From assembly GCF_947632075.1 (NCBI RefSeq), contig NZ_CANRNX010000003.1:1-64000 (forward strand): DNA of 64,000 nt, written 5' to 3'. Shown here piece by piece: positions 7,910 to 15,597 of this stretch. Origin of the DNA: an uncultured Flavobacterium sp. (lineage in GTDB: Bacteria > Bacteroidota > Bacteroidia > Flavobacteriales > Flavobacteriaceae). Below the pieces are notes generated by a model. It had not been told where the DNA came from, ran no database searches, and saw only the letters and a program-made list of their open reading frames with translations. Made by a program: the position numbers and the translations under genes. The first letter of the stretch is position 1, and each line of letters starts with the position of its first letter.

Positions 7910-10197
7910 TATCTAACAATCATGATTTTTTTAACAGTTGTATCTCCTCCATCTGGTGAAGCAATAAACACCATATATACACCAGAAACCACTTTATTTC
8001 CAGAAAAATTATAGGTATTCCAAAGTACAGTTCCTCCTTCAGATTTTTTTTCAAAAACTAAATTCCCAGCAACATCGGTAATTTTCACATTAGCATTATC
8101 TACCAAACCGGTAATCTTAACTTCACCTGTAAACTCTGGACGAACCGGATTTGGAAAAACTTTTACATTATCTAATTTTTCTGTTGCTTCAGTTGCAAAA
8201 TTTAAGAAGGAAACAATTCCTTTACGTGTTACAAAAAACACTTCGCCTGTTTTTCCGTTAATTTGAACATCTGTAACATCATTACTTGGCAATGGAGAAT
8301 TTTGTGAATCGAAACGATATAGAGTTTCTTGTCCGTTTGGTGAAACTAAGAAAACTCCGGCTCCTGCCACCGAAATCCATTTGTTATTTGCTCCGTCTAC
8401 AGTGATTTTTAAAATTTGCTGTTGATATAATAATTCTTCAGCAGTATCATCTTGAAGAATAATGATTGGATTAGATCGTAAAGAATTTGAATTTACAAAT
8501 TGATCTACTGAAGAAAGCACACGTAAACCGTACATTGTCCCTATCCACAATTGATTATTATTATCAATTGCTAAAGAGTTGATATGTCGAGAGGGCAAAT
8601 TCCCCACTCCTTCAACACTTAATAAAAGTGTTTTATTGTTTCGTGTTTCGTTAAAAGCAATAACCCCACTGTTATTTGTTCCAATCCATTTAGTGTTATT
8701 TTTATCAATTACAGGAGCTGCAAATTTTTCTGTTTTCTGAACCTCTGCTGATAAAACACTTGTAAAAGAATATTGTTTCCAATTATCATTTAAGTCAAAA
8801 GACTTTAATGGAAAATCTGACCAACTATTAGAAATCCATCCCGTACCATTTCTATCAAACTCAGGACCAATTACACGCGTAGAATTAAAATTACCATCTA
8901 AAATACTAGATAAGATTGTATTAGAAAAATCGTATAAAGTTGAGCTACTTTCCTCAAATTTATTTTGATTTAAAGCTACATCTAACATTCCGTTAAAAAA
9001 AGAACTTACGTAAAGATGTCCTTTTTTTCGTGGGTTCATTGAGATATTACTTGTTGAAAGTATATTTCCGATTTTTGCTGCGGACAGATGTGACCAACCT
9101 AAATTAAAATTGTATTTACTAATTCCATAAGATTCATATATCGGAGAATAGTTATTTCTGATGCCTCCGAAGGCAACATAAAAGTCATTATTGTTTAAAT
9201 AAATTGAATATGCATTATTTGAAAGTGGTCCTTCGGGTGAGATTATGTATTCTGAATTTGCAACTTGATTAATAATCATAGCCCCATTAATTTTTGTACC
9301 TAAAAAAAAGGTTCCGTTTTTAATTAAAGCACAATTGAATTCACCCGTATTTTCGTTGAAAATGAATTCGAATTGTCTAGACAAATTCTGATTATATAAA
9401 CGTACCGCTTGGTGAGTAACTACTGTTAATTCTTTTTTAAATGCAGTAATTTTATAAAATCCACCATAAACAGTATCTACTACAATTGGCATATCGTTCT
9501 CAAAACGATTTAAAGTTAAGTTTTCTTTTACACCAACCAAAAAACCATCTAAATTTGCGATGCTTAACCATTTCGAAGTATCGAAAATTTGCCATTGTAT
9601 AAAATCGATTTTATTCTGATTTGAAAGCGAAATTCGTTTTAAACCAAATTGATCTGTAACCGCATAAATATAATTTCCTACAACTATCGTTTGAAGAACT
9701 TTTGTGTATTCACCAGAATTTCCTATGTAATACGAATCTCCGAAATTATTATCGTTTAAACGAATTACACTTATTCCGTAATCTGTAGAAACATAAGCAA
9801 AACCTTCTTCAACAAATATGTCGTTAATTCTTTTTAAATTATCTGGAATTGAATTCTTATTTACGATATCATTCAAAAAGATTACTTTACCTGAATGCTC
9901 TTCAATAATTGCAATTTGACCGTTTGAATTTCCAACAAGAATTTTACCAAAATTTGTACTATAAGCAATTGAGGTAATATCAAAAGCCTTAAATCCGTTT
10001 ATAGAATTATAAATTTCAGAAGATTCATCTTGATCATCCCAAACGAAAACAGCATTATCTGTAGCAAAATAAGTTTTAGAAGGCGAATGTGCTATGGCAC
10101 GAATTTCATTATAAGAAAAATAACCTTTCCAAAGTTGATTTTGCGCAAACGTGCTTATTGATAAACAAAAAAATAATATTTGATAAACGAATTTCAT
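7909..10197 (-). CDS. porZ: PorZ-like beta-propeller protein with T9SS type A sorting domain
   Basis: An exported 762-aa protein. A signal peptide (cleavage near TFAQ-N, residue 19) is followed by two long runs of beta-propeller-like repeats, including GIVSFLNF- and WIGTMYGLRVLS-type blades. The C-terminal 80 residues are a T9SS type A sorting domain (VFPNPV ... GVYMVFIASPDG ... KKIMIVR). In flavobacteria the propeller/T9SS gene beside recO corresponds to PorZ, a cell-surface component of the type IX attachment machinery that handles anionic LPS. I assign it from domain layout and neighbourhood; without a profile search the name is tentative. It is translationally coupled to recO. Confidence 0.7.
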   Translation of the reverse strand: MKFVYQILFFCLSISTFAQNQLWKGYFSYNEIRAIAHSPSKTYFATDNAVFVWDDQDESSEIYNSINGFKAFDITSIAYSTNFGKILVGNSNGQIAIIEEHSGKVIFLNDIVNKNSIPDNLKRINDIFVEEGFAYVSTDYGISVIRLNDNNFGDSYYIGNSGEYTKVLQTIVVGNYIYAVTDQFGLKRISLSNQNKIDFIQWQIFDTSKWLSIANLDGFLVGVKENLTLNRFENDMPIVVDTVYGGFYKITAFKKELTVVTHQAVRLYNQNLSRQFEFIFNENTGEFNCALIKNGTFFLGTKINGAMIINQVANSEYIISPEGPLSNNAYSIYLNNNDFYVAFGGIRNNYSPIYESYGISKYNFNLGWSHLSAAKIGNILSTSNISMNPRKKGHLYVSSFFNGMLDVALNQNKFEESSSTLYDFSNTILSSILDGNFNSTRVIGPEFDRNGTGWISNSWSDFPLKSFDLNDNWKQYSFTSVLSAEVQKTEKFAAPVIDKNNTKWIGTNNSGVIAFNETRNNKTLLLSVEGVGNLPSRHINSLAIDNNNQLWIGTMYGLRVLSSVDQFVNSNSLRSNPIIILQDDTAEELLYQQQILKITVDGANNKWISVAGAGVFLVSPNGQETLYRFDSQNSPLPSNDVTDVQINGKTGEVFFVTRKGIVSFLNFATEATEKLDNVKVFPNPVRPEFTGEVKITGLVDNANVKITDVAGNLVFEKKSEGGTVLWNTYNFSGNKVVSGVYMVFIASPDGGDTTVKKIMIVR

Positions 10198-10216
10198 ATC
10201 CTAGATTTAATACTTA

Positions 10217-10224
10217 CAAATATA
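10217..10224 (-). promoter_or_regulatory. Promoter -7 box for porZ-recO
   Basis: On the minus strand this reads TATATTTG (TAnnTTTG), 19 bp ahead of the porZ start codon. A TTG lies about 25 bp further upstream, longer than the usual spacing. Confidence 0.5.
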
Positions 10225-10357
10225 AACGATAACTCATATAAAATTAGTACAATTTTATACTGAAAAAACTTGTTTACATTATTGTGAATAAGAATTTCAA
10301 ATATTTTTAATACTTTAAAACAAATAACCTAATTTTAACTTTATAGTTTTAAACTTA

Positions 10358-10560
10358 TTTGTACGGCTTTAGCCTTAGAAACGGGGAATCGTGTGTAAAC
10401 CACGAACTGTAGCGCAACTGTAAATAAACTTTAGTTTATGAGTCAGACCTCCGCAATTAAGTTGACTTTGCTTCGCATAAAAGTAAATGTCTGTTGGTCT
10501 TTTCGGTTTCCAATTTCCAGATTTCCTACCTGCATTTACTTTTTTAATTGTTTAATTATA
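10358..10560 (+). ncRNA. Cobalamin (B12) riboswitch upstream of nrdB-nrdA
   Basis: The aptamer core is recognisable. GGGGAATCG ... GTGTAAACCACGAACTGT (about 10383-10410) corresponds to the GGGAA / GGTGxAAxTCC / CTGT block. CGCAACTGTAAAT (from about 10413) is the conserved core, and GAGTCAGACCT (about 10440-10449) is a B12-box-like segment. Downstream, 10479-10489 can pair perfectly over 11 bp with 10533-10543. That 3' arm runs into six Ts, like a terminator. The same 3' arm (10535-10543) can instead pair over 9 bp with 10560-10568, just before the ATG at 10572. It fills most of a 374-base stretch without a coding region. Repression by B12 is inferred from the class. Confidence 0.85.
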
Positions 10561-10571
10561 AAAGTAAAAAA

Positions 10572-11546
10572 ATGAGTATTTTCAACAAACGCATCAACTA
10601 CAAACCCTTCGAATATCCTGAAGTTTTAGAGTTCACAAATGCTATTAATCAATCTTTTTGGGTACATTCTGAAATCGATTTCACAGCTGATATTCAAGAT
10701 TTTCATTCACACCTAACACCTCACGAACAAGAAACAGTTAAACGTAGTTTACTTGCGATCGCACAGATTGAAGTGAATGTAAAAACTTTTTGGGGCGATT
10801 TATATTTGCATCTTCCAAAACCTGAATTTAATGGTTTAGGAAGTACGTTTGCCGAATGTGAATTTCGCCATTCCGAGGCATATTCGCGTTTGTTAGAAGT
10901 TTTAGGATATAATAATGAATTCGAAAAAGTAATTGATATTCCGGTTATTGCTAAACGAATTCAGTATTTATCGAACGCATTAAAAAACTCAAAATCTGAC
11001 AATAAAAAAGACTATTTAAAATCGTTAATATTATTTACCATTTTAATTGAAAACGTTTCACTATTTAGTCAATTCGCAATCATTTTATCGTTTACTCGCT
11101 TTAAAGGAGTAATGAAAAACGTAAGTAATATTATTGCTTGGACATCAATCGACGAGCAAATACATGCAAACGGCGGCATTTACATCATCAACAAAATTAG
11201 AGAAGAATTTCCAGATTATTTTGACACTGAAACCATTCAAGAAATTAATGAAATTGTACTTCATTCTATAAACATAGAAGCTGAAATTCTAGATTGGATT
11301 TTTGAGTTTGGTGAATTAGACACCATTTCAAAACAAAACTTATTAAACTTTATGAAATTTAGAATAGACGAAAGCTTACAAAAAATAAACCTTTCAAAAT
11401 TATTCTTCATTACAGAAGAAAACTACCAACCGATGATTTGGTTTGAAGAAGAAATTTTTGCAAATAGCTTAGATGATTTTTTTGCAAAACGACCAGTAGA
11501 ATATACTAAACATGACAAAAGTATAACTGCAGACGATTTATTTTAA
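10572..11546 (+). CDS. nrdB: Class I ribonucleotide reductase beta subunit (class Id-like)
   Basis: The radical-generating dimetal subunit that makes dNTPs together with NrdA. I use the ATG at 10572 (324 aa); an in-frame TTG at 10548 lies inside the riboswitch expression platform. The ferritin-like core shows metal ligands: a Glu in QIEVNVK, the EFRHSEAYS motif (spacing of E. coli E115, H118, Y122) and a later ENVS ... DEQIH pair of ligands. No N-terminal ATP-cone is present. The closest characterised relative I can suggest is the dimanganese class Id enzyme of Flavobacterium johnsoniae, but the subclass is inferred. It lies 19 nt from nrdA and is under a B12 riboswitch. Confidence 0.88.
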   Translation: MSIFNKRINYKPFEYPEVLEFTNAINQSFWVHSEIDFTADIQDFHSHLTPHEQETVKRSLLAIAQIEVNVKTFWGDLYLHLPKPEFNGLGSTFAECEFRHSEAYSRLLEVLGYNNEFEKVIDIPVIAKRIQYLSNALKNSKSDNKKDYLKSLILFTILIENVSLFSQFAIILSFTRFKGVMKNVSNIIAWTSIDEQIHANGGIYIINKIREEFPDYFDTETIQEINEIVLHSINIEAEILDWIFEFGELDTISKQNLLNFMKFRIDESLQKINLSKLFFITEENYQPMIWFEEEIFANSLDDFFAKRPVEYTKHDKSITADDLF

Positions 11547-11565
11547 TTCAACTCAAACAGAAATT

Positions 11566-13212
11566 ATGAAAAGATTATGGTGGCTTAACGAAGAAAGCGA
11601 ACAAATATTAAACAGAGGTTATTTATTAAAAGGAGAAACTACTCGAAAAGCAATAGAGCGTATAGCTTCTGCTGCTGCAAAAAGATTGTACAAACCAGAA
11701 CTTACTGAAGCTTTTATTGAAATGATTGAAAAAGGTTGGATGAGTTTATCGTCTCCTATTTGGGCAAATATGGGAACCGAACGCGGTTTACCTATTTCAT
11801 GTTTCAATGTTTATGTTCCTGATAATATTGAAAGTATTACTCATAAACTTGGTGAGGTAATTATGCAAACAAAAATTGGTGGTGGAACTTCTGGTTATTT
11901 TGGCGAATTGCGTGAACGAGGTAGTGCTGTAACTGACAATGGAAAAAGTAGTGGAGCGGTTAGTTTCATGAAATTATTTGATACCGCTATGGATACTATC
12001 TCTCAAGGAGGTGTTCGTCGAGGTGCTTTTGCAGCATATTTAGATATTGACCATGATGATATTAAAGAATTTTTAGACATAAAAAACATCGGTAATCCCA
12101 TTCAAAATTTATTTACCGGAGTTTGTGTTCCTGATTATTGGATGCAAGACATGATTGACGGAGATAGAGATAAACGTGAGATTTGGGCTAAAGTTTTAGA
12201 AAGTCGTCAACAAAAGGGATTACCTTATATTTTCTTTACAGACAATATCAATCGAAATAAACCTCAAGTTTATAAAGATAAAGAAATGCAAATTTTCTCT
12301 AGCAACTTGTGTTCAGAAATCGCATTACCTTCTTCAGCAAACGAATCATTTATTTGTTGTTTATCTTCAATGAACTTAGAATTGTATGACGATTGGAAAG
12401 ACACAGAAGCAGTTAAATTAGCTATTTTCTTTTTAGATGCTGTTTTACAAGAATTTATTGCAAAAACAGAAGACAATTACTATTTAAAGTCAGCCAATAC
12501 ATTTGCTGAAAATCACCGTGCACTTGGTTTAGGAGTTATGGGTTGGCATTCGTATTTGCAAAAAAACAAAATTGCATTCGAAAGTTTAGATGCTAAAATG
12601 CACACGAATAAAATTTTTAGTAATATTCAAGAAAAATCAATTAAGGCTTCTCAAGAATTAGCTCGTATTTATGGTGAACCTGAAGTTTTAAAAGGTTACG
12701 GATTACGTAACACAACCTTAATGGCAATTGCTCCAACAACCTCATCTTCTGCTATTTTAGGTCAAACTTCACCAGGAATTGAACCTTACAGCAGTAATTA
12801 TTACAAAGCTGGTTTAGCGAAGGGTAATTTTATGCGTAAAAATAAATACTTGAAAGCTTTACTTGAAGAAAAAGGAATAGATAATGAAGAAACTTGGAGA
12901 AGCATTATGTTAAATCACGGCAGTGTTCAACATTTAGAATCGCTGACTCAAGAAGAAAAAGATATTTTTAAAACGTTTAAAGAAATTAGCCAGTATGAAA
13001 TTATTTTACAAGCATCTATACGCCAAAAATATATAGATCAGGCACAAAGTTTAAACCTAAATATTCCAGCAAATGTTCCGGTAAAAGAAGTAAATCGTTT
13101 GATGATTGAAGCTTGGAAACTAGGAATTAAAACTTTGTATTATCAACGCAGTCAAAGCGTATCAAAAGAATTTGTAACAAACCTTGTTACTTGTTTAAGT
13201 TGTGAAGCTTAA
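11566..13212 (+). CDS. nrdA: Class I ribonucleotide reductase alpha subunit, minimal form without ATP-cone
   Basis: The catalytic subunit, only 548 aa compared with about 750-850 in many NrdA proteins. It starts almost directly at the catalytic-domain region, so the overall-activity ATP-cone is absent. Active-site residues are all visible: C79 (LPISCF), N247/C249/E251 in NLCSE, the partner cysteine at C264/C265, the radical-transfer pair Y525-Y526 (LYYQRSQ) and the C-terminal redox pair C543/C546 (CLSC). Loss of the cone implies no classical dATP feedback at that site. It forms an operon with nrdB. The enzyme itself needs no cobalamin, which makes the riboswitch ahead of it notable. Confidence 0.93.
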   Translation: MKRLWWLNEESEQILNRGYLLKGETTRKAIERIASAAAKRLYKPELTEAFIEMIEKGWMSLSSPIWANMGTERGLPISCFNVYVPDNIESITHKLGEVIMQTKIGGGTSGYFGELRERGSAVTDNGKSSGAVSFMKLFDTAMDTISQGGVRRGAFAAYLDIDHDDIKEFLDIKNIGNPIQNLFTGVCVPDYWMQDMIDGDRDKREIWAKVLESRQQKGLPYIFFTDNINRNKPQVYKDKEMQIFSSNLCSEIALPSSANESFICCLSSMNLELYDDWKDTEAVKLAIFFLDAVLQEFIAKTEDNYYLKSANTFAENHRALGLGVMGWHSYLQKNKIAFESLDAKMHTNKIFSNIQEKSIKASQELARIYGEPEVLKGYGLRNTTLMAIAPTTSSSAILGQTSPGIEPYSSNYYKAGLAKGNFMRKNKYLKALLEEKGIDNEETWRSIMLNHGSVQHLESLTQEEKDIFKTFKEISQYEIILQASIRQKYIDQAQSLNLNIPANVPVKEVNRLMIEAWKLGIKTLYYQRSQSVSKEFVTNLVTCLSCEA

Positions 13213-13282
13213 AAAAGCATATTAATTATTTTATTCTTAAAATAAGTAAGTGATGTGTAAAAAAATAAAAAAAAATACCATT

Positions 13283-13317
13283 TATAATTTATGAAAATGT
13301 TTATTTCATAAATTGTA
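13283..13317. repeat. 14-bp inverted repeat between nrdA and the thioesterase
   Basis: Arms 13283-13296 and 13304-13317 (core ATTTATGAAA/TTTCATAAAT) pair over 14 bp with one G-U and a 7-nt loop. No T-run follows on the + strand, so it is not a standard terminator. It might protect an mRNA 3' end or sit in the leader of the next gene. Confidence 0.5.
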
Positions 13318-13336
13318 AAAATCAAAATATAAAAAA

Positions 13337-13726
13337 ATGACGATAGAAGAAAGAATTAAAAAATCAGAAACGAGTATTTTCAAAGCAGTTTTTCCTAATA
13401 CAACCAATCATTACGATACGCTTTTCGGTGGAACTGCCATGCACATGATGGACGAAGTGGCTTTTATTACAGCTACCCGTTTTTCACGGCAAACGATGGT
13501 TACGGTTTCGTCTGACCGTATCGATTTTAATAAACCTATTCCTGCTGGAACTATTGTTGAATTAGTAGGTAAAGTAACCCATGTTGGAAACACGAGCTTA
13601 AAAGTAGAAGTAGAAATTTTTGTAGAGCAAATGTATGAAGATGTTAGGTATTTAGCTGTAAAAGGTCAATTCTCTTTTGTTGCATTAGATGACAATAAGA
13701 AACCAACCAAAGTTTTTAAAGAATAA
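13337..13726 (+). CDS. Acyl-CoA thioesterase, hotdog fold (YciA/BACH-like)
   Basis: A single hotdog-domain thioesterase (129 aa) that hydrolyses acyl-CoA to free acid and CoA in the cytoplasm. Family motifs are present: an N-terminal FPNTTNHYDTLFGGTAMHMMDEVAF with the catalytic Asn/Asp-type helix, then VTVSSDRIDFNKPI and a GKVTHVGNTS strand. The length is that of a single-domain YciA rather than the double-hotdog eukaryotic enzymes. Substrate chain length cannot be read. It is monocistronic, with a hairpin terminator just after the stop. Confidence 0.85.
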   Translation: MTIEERIKKSETSIFKAVFPNTTNHYDTLFGGTAMHMMDEVAFITATRFSRQTMVTVSSDRIDFNKPIPAGTIVELVGKVTHVGNTSLKVEVEIFVEQMYEDVRYLAVKGQFSFVALDDNKKPTKVFKE

Positions 13727-13755
13727 AAAAGGAAGCCTTTTCAGCTTCCTTTTTT
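13725..13755. terminator. Bidirectional terminator (GGAAGC hairpin)
   Basis: AAAAAAGGAAGC (13725-13736) pairs with GCTTCCTTTTTT (13744-13755). It serves the thioesterase and the convergent lipoprotein gene. A near copy lies at 14323-14352. Confidence 0.85.
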
Positions 13756-13757
13756 AT

Positions 13758-14294
13758 TTAATATTCAGACTTCAACAAATAATTAAACAATTCTATATAC
13801 ATTTTAGTTTTATAAATCTGAAAAGAATTTAAAGATTCTAAGCTCTCAAATTTTCTTCCTGAAAAATAAATAATTCGATTACCAAAAAAATAATATTCCT
13901 CTTTAGTTACATTCACTTCACTAATAGTAAGAACTTTTTGATTAGATAAAAATTTCACTTCTTGAAAATGTTTTTCTTCTAAAACAAATGACAATTGTTT
14001 ATTAGCTAAATACAAAATTGTAAATTCTTCAGCGAAAGGAACACCGTAATTAATTTCAATTTTTTCTAAAACATCGTTTAGATAGAAATGTTTTATTGAA
14101 TTAGCCTCAAGATGAAATTCATCATTAGATATTATTTCAACTTCATCCCAATTTTCAATCGAATCAATTCTATTCTTATTTTCTAATATAGAATTTTCAA
14201 TTTGAATGTAATCTATTTCTAACTTTTCTTTATTATGATTACAAGAGATCAAAACAAAAACATTCAATAAAACAACAAAACAGAATCTTACCAT
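13758..14294 (-). CDS. Hypothetical lipoprotein
   Basis: A 178-aa protein I do not recognise. The N-terminus is a lipoprotein signal with lipobox LISC (Cys19), followed by a charged, Glu/Asn-rich linker. The rest looks like mixed alpha/beta with repeated aromatic/charged strands (DEVEIISNDEFHLEANSIKHFYL). It has no Cys-rich or catalytic motif. It is flanked by two nearly identical terminators, so it is probably its own transcription unit. Likely an outer- or inner-membrane-anchored periplasmic protein of unknown role. Confidence 0.7.
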   Translation of the reverse strand: MVRFCFVVLLNVFVLISCNHNKEKLEIDYIQIENSILENKNRIDSIENWDEVEIISNDEFHLEANSIKHFYLNDVLEKIEINYGVPFAEEFTILYLANKQLSFVLEEKHFQEVKFLSNQKVLTISEVNVTKEEYYFFGNRIIYFSGRKFESLESLNSFQIYKTKMYIELFNYLLKSEY

Positions 14295-14322
14295 TAACCA
14301 TACTTTTCTTAAAAGTAAACAA

Positions 14323-14352
14323 AAAAAAGGAAGCCTACTCAGCTTCCTTTTT
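14323..14352. terminator. Terminator downstream of metB (second GGAAGC hairpin)
   Basis: GGAAGC at 14329-14334 pairs with GCTTCC at 14342-14347. A-run and T-run flanks allow use in either direction. The loop and flanks resemble the copy at 13725-13755. Confidence 0.8.
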
Positions 14353-14368
14353 CAATATATAAAAAATT

Positions 14369-15511
14369 TTATTTTAATGCTTGTTCAATATCAGCAATTA
14401 AATCTTCGATATCTTCAACACCAACACTTAAACGAACCATGTCGTCTGTTACACCAATTTCTGCACGCTTTTCTGCAGGAATTGAAGCGTGTGTCATTAA
14501 AGCTGGGTGATTTGCCAAAGATTCAACGCCTCCTAAAGATTCTGCCAAAGTAAATACTTTTAAGTTCTCTAAGAACTTAATCGCATCTGCTTTAGCACCA
14601 GATTTAAATGTGAAAGAAACCATTCCACCAAAACCTTTAGACATTTGCTTTTTAGCTAAGTCATGTTGTGGATGCGAAGGTAATCCTGGGTATAAAACTT
14701 GATCAATTAACGGATGTTGCTCTAAATATTCAGCTACTTTTTGTCCGTTTAAACAATGACGCTCTACACGTAAATGCAAAGTTTTAATTCCGCGTAAAAC
14801 CAAGAAACTTTCTTGCGGTCCTAAAGTAGCTCCGGTTGCGAATTGTGTAAAATGTAACTGTTTTCCTAATTCTTCATCTTTAATAACTAAAGCACCAGCA
14901 ATAACATCTGAATGTCCACCTAAATATTTAGTAGCCGAATGCATAACAATATCAGCACCTGAATCTAAAGGTTTTTGTAAATACGGAGTTGCAAAAGTAT
15001 TATCAACCGCGAATAAAATATTGTTTTGTTTAGTGATTTTTGCAATCGCTTCGATATCTGCTAATTTCATTAACGGATTTGTTGGCGTTTCAATCCACAC
15101 TAATTTTGTATTTTCATTTATTTTAGATTGGAATAACTCTAAATCATTCATATTAATGAAATGGAATTTAATTCCTAAATCTTGATAAAAACGAGTGAAT
15201 AAACGGTAAGTTCCACCGTATAAATCATCCATTGCAATAACTTCATCGTTTGGTTTTAATAAACGTAAAACACAATCAATTGCTGCTAAACCAGATGAAA
15301 ACGCTAAACCACGCGCACCGTTTTCAATACTTTCTAATGCATGTTCTAAAGCTGTACGTGTTGGATTATCTGCTCTACTATATTCGTAACCTGTGTGAAC
15401 TCCCGGACTTTTCTGTGCAAAAGTTGATGTATGATAAATTGGTGGCATTACCGCTCCAGTACTTGGATCGTGATGTTGCCCACCATGAATTACTTTCGTA
15501 TTAAATTTCAT
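14369..15511 (-). CDS. metB: Cystathionine gamma-synthase / Cys-Met metabolism PLP enzyme
   Basis: A PLP-dependent transsulfuration enzyme (380 aa, normal length). The PLP lysine is K195 in HSATKYLGGHSDV. Substrate- and PLP-binding motifs are present (GYEYSRADNPTR, SSGLAAID, PTNPLMKLADI, AVDNTFATPYLQ). The same fold covers cystathionine gamma-synthase, cystathionine gamma- and beta-lyase and O-acetylhomoserine sulfhydrylase. Gamma-synthase is the most usual assignment for this family in flavobacteria, but the exact reaction is inferred. It is monocistronic, transcribed away from the DUF3298 lipoprotein. Confidence 0.82.
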   Translation of the reverse strand: MKFNTKVIHGGQHHDPSTGAVMPPIYHTSTFAQKSPGVHTGYEYSRADNPTRTALEHALESIENGARGLAFSSGLAAIDCVLRLLKPNDEVIAMDDLYGGTYRLFTRFYQDLGIKFHFINMNDLELFQSKINENTKLVWIETPTNPLMKLADIEAIAKITKQNNILFAVDNTFATPYLQKPLDSGADIVMHSATKYLGGHSDVIAGALVIKDEELGKQLHFTQFATGATLGPQESFLVLRGIKTLHLRVERHCLNGQKVAEYLEQHPLIDQVLYPGLPSHPQHDLAKKQMSKGFGGMVSFTFKSGAKADAIKFLENLKVFTLAESLGGVESLANHPALMTHASIPAEKRAEIGVTDDMVRLSVGVEDIEDLIADIEQALK

Positions 15512-15538
15512 AACTAAAACGTTTTTTAAAAATAATCA

Positions 15539-15546
15539 CAAAGATA
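15539..15546 (-). promoter_or_regulatory. metB promoter -7 box
   Basis: On the minus strand it reads TATCTTTG (TAnnTTTG), 27 bp from the metB ATG. No clean -33 TTG is seen. Confidence 0.5.
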
Positions 15547-15567
15547 CTTTTTATGAAGGAAATATTA

Positions 15568-15575
15568 TAGATTTG
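15568..15575 (+). promoter_or_regulatory. -7 box for the DUF3298 lipoprotein gene
   Basis: TAGATTTG matches TAnnTTTG, 22 bp before the start codon. It is back to back with the metB box 21 bp away. Confidence 0.5.
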
Positions 15576-15597
15576 TTTCATATTAACAAAAAATTAT

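Noticed and set aside
10548-10571. Upstream TTG start extending NrdB by 8 residues
   Set aside because: These codons lie in the riboswitch expression platform and the added residues are not family-like; the ATG at 10572 fits NrdB N-termini.
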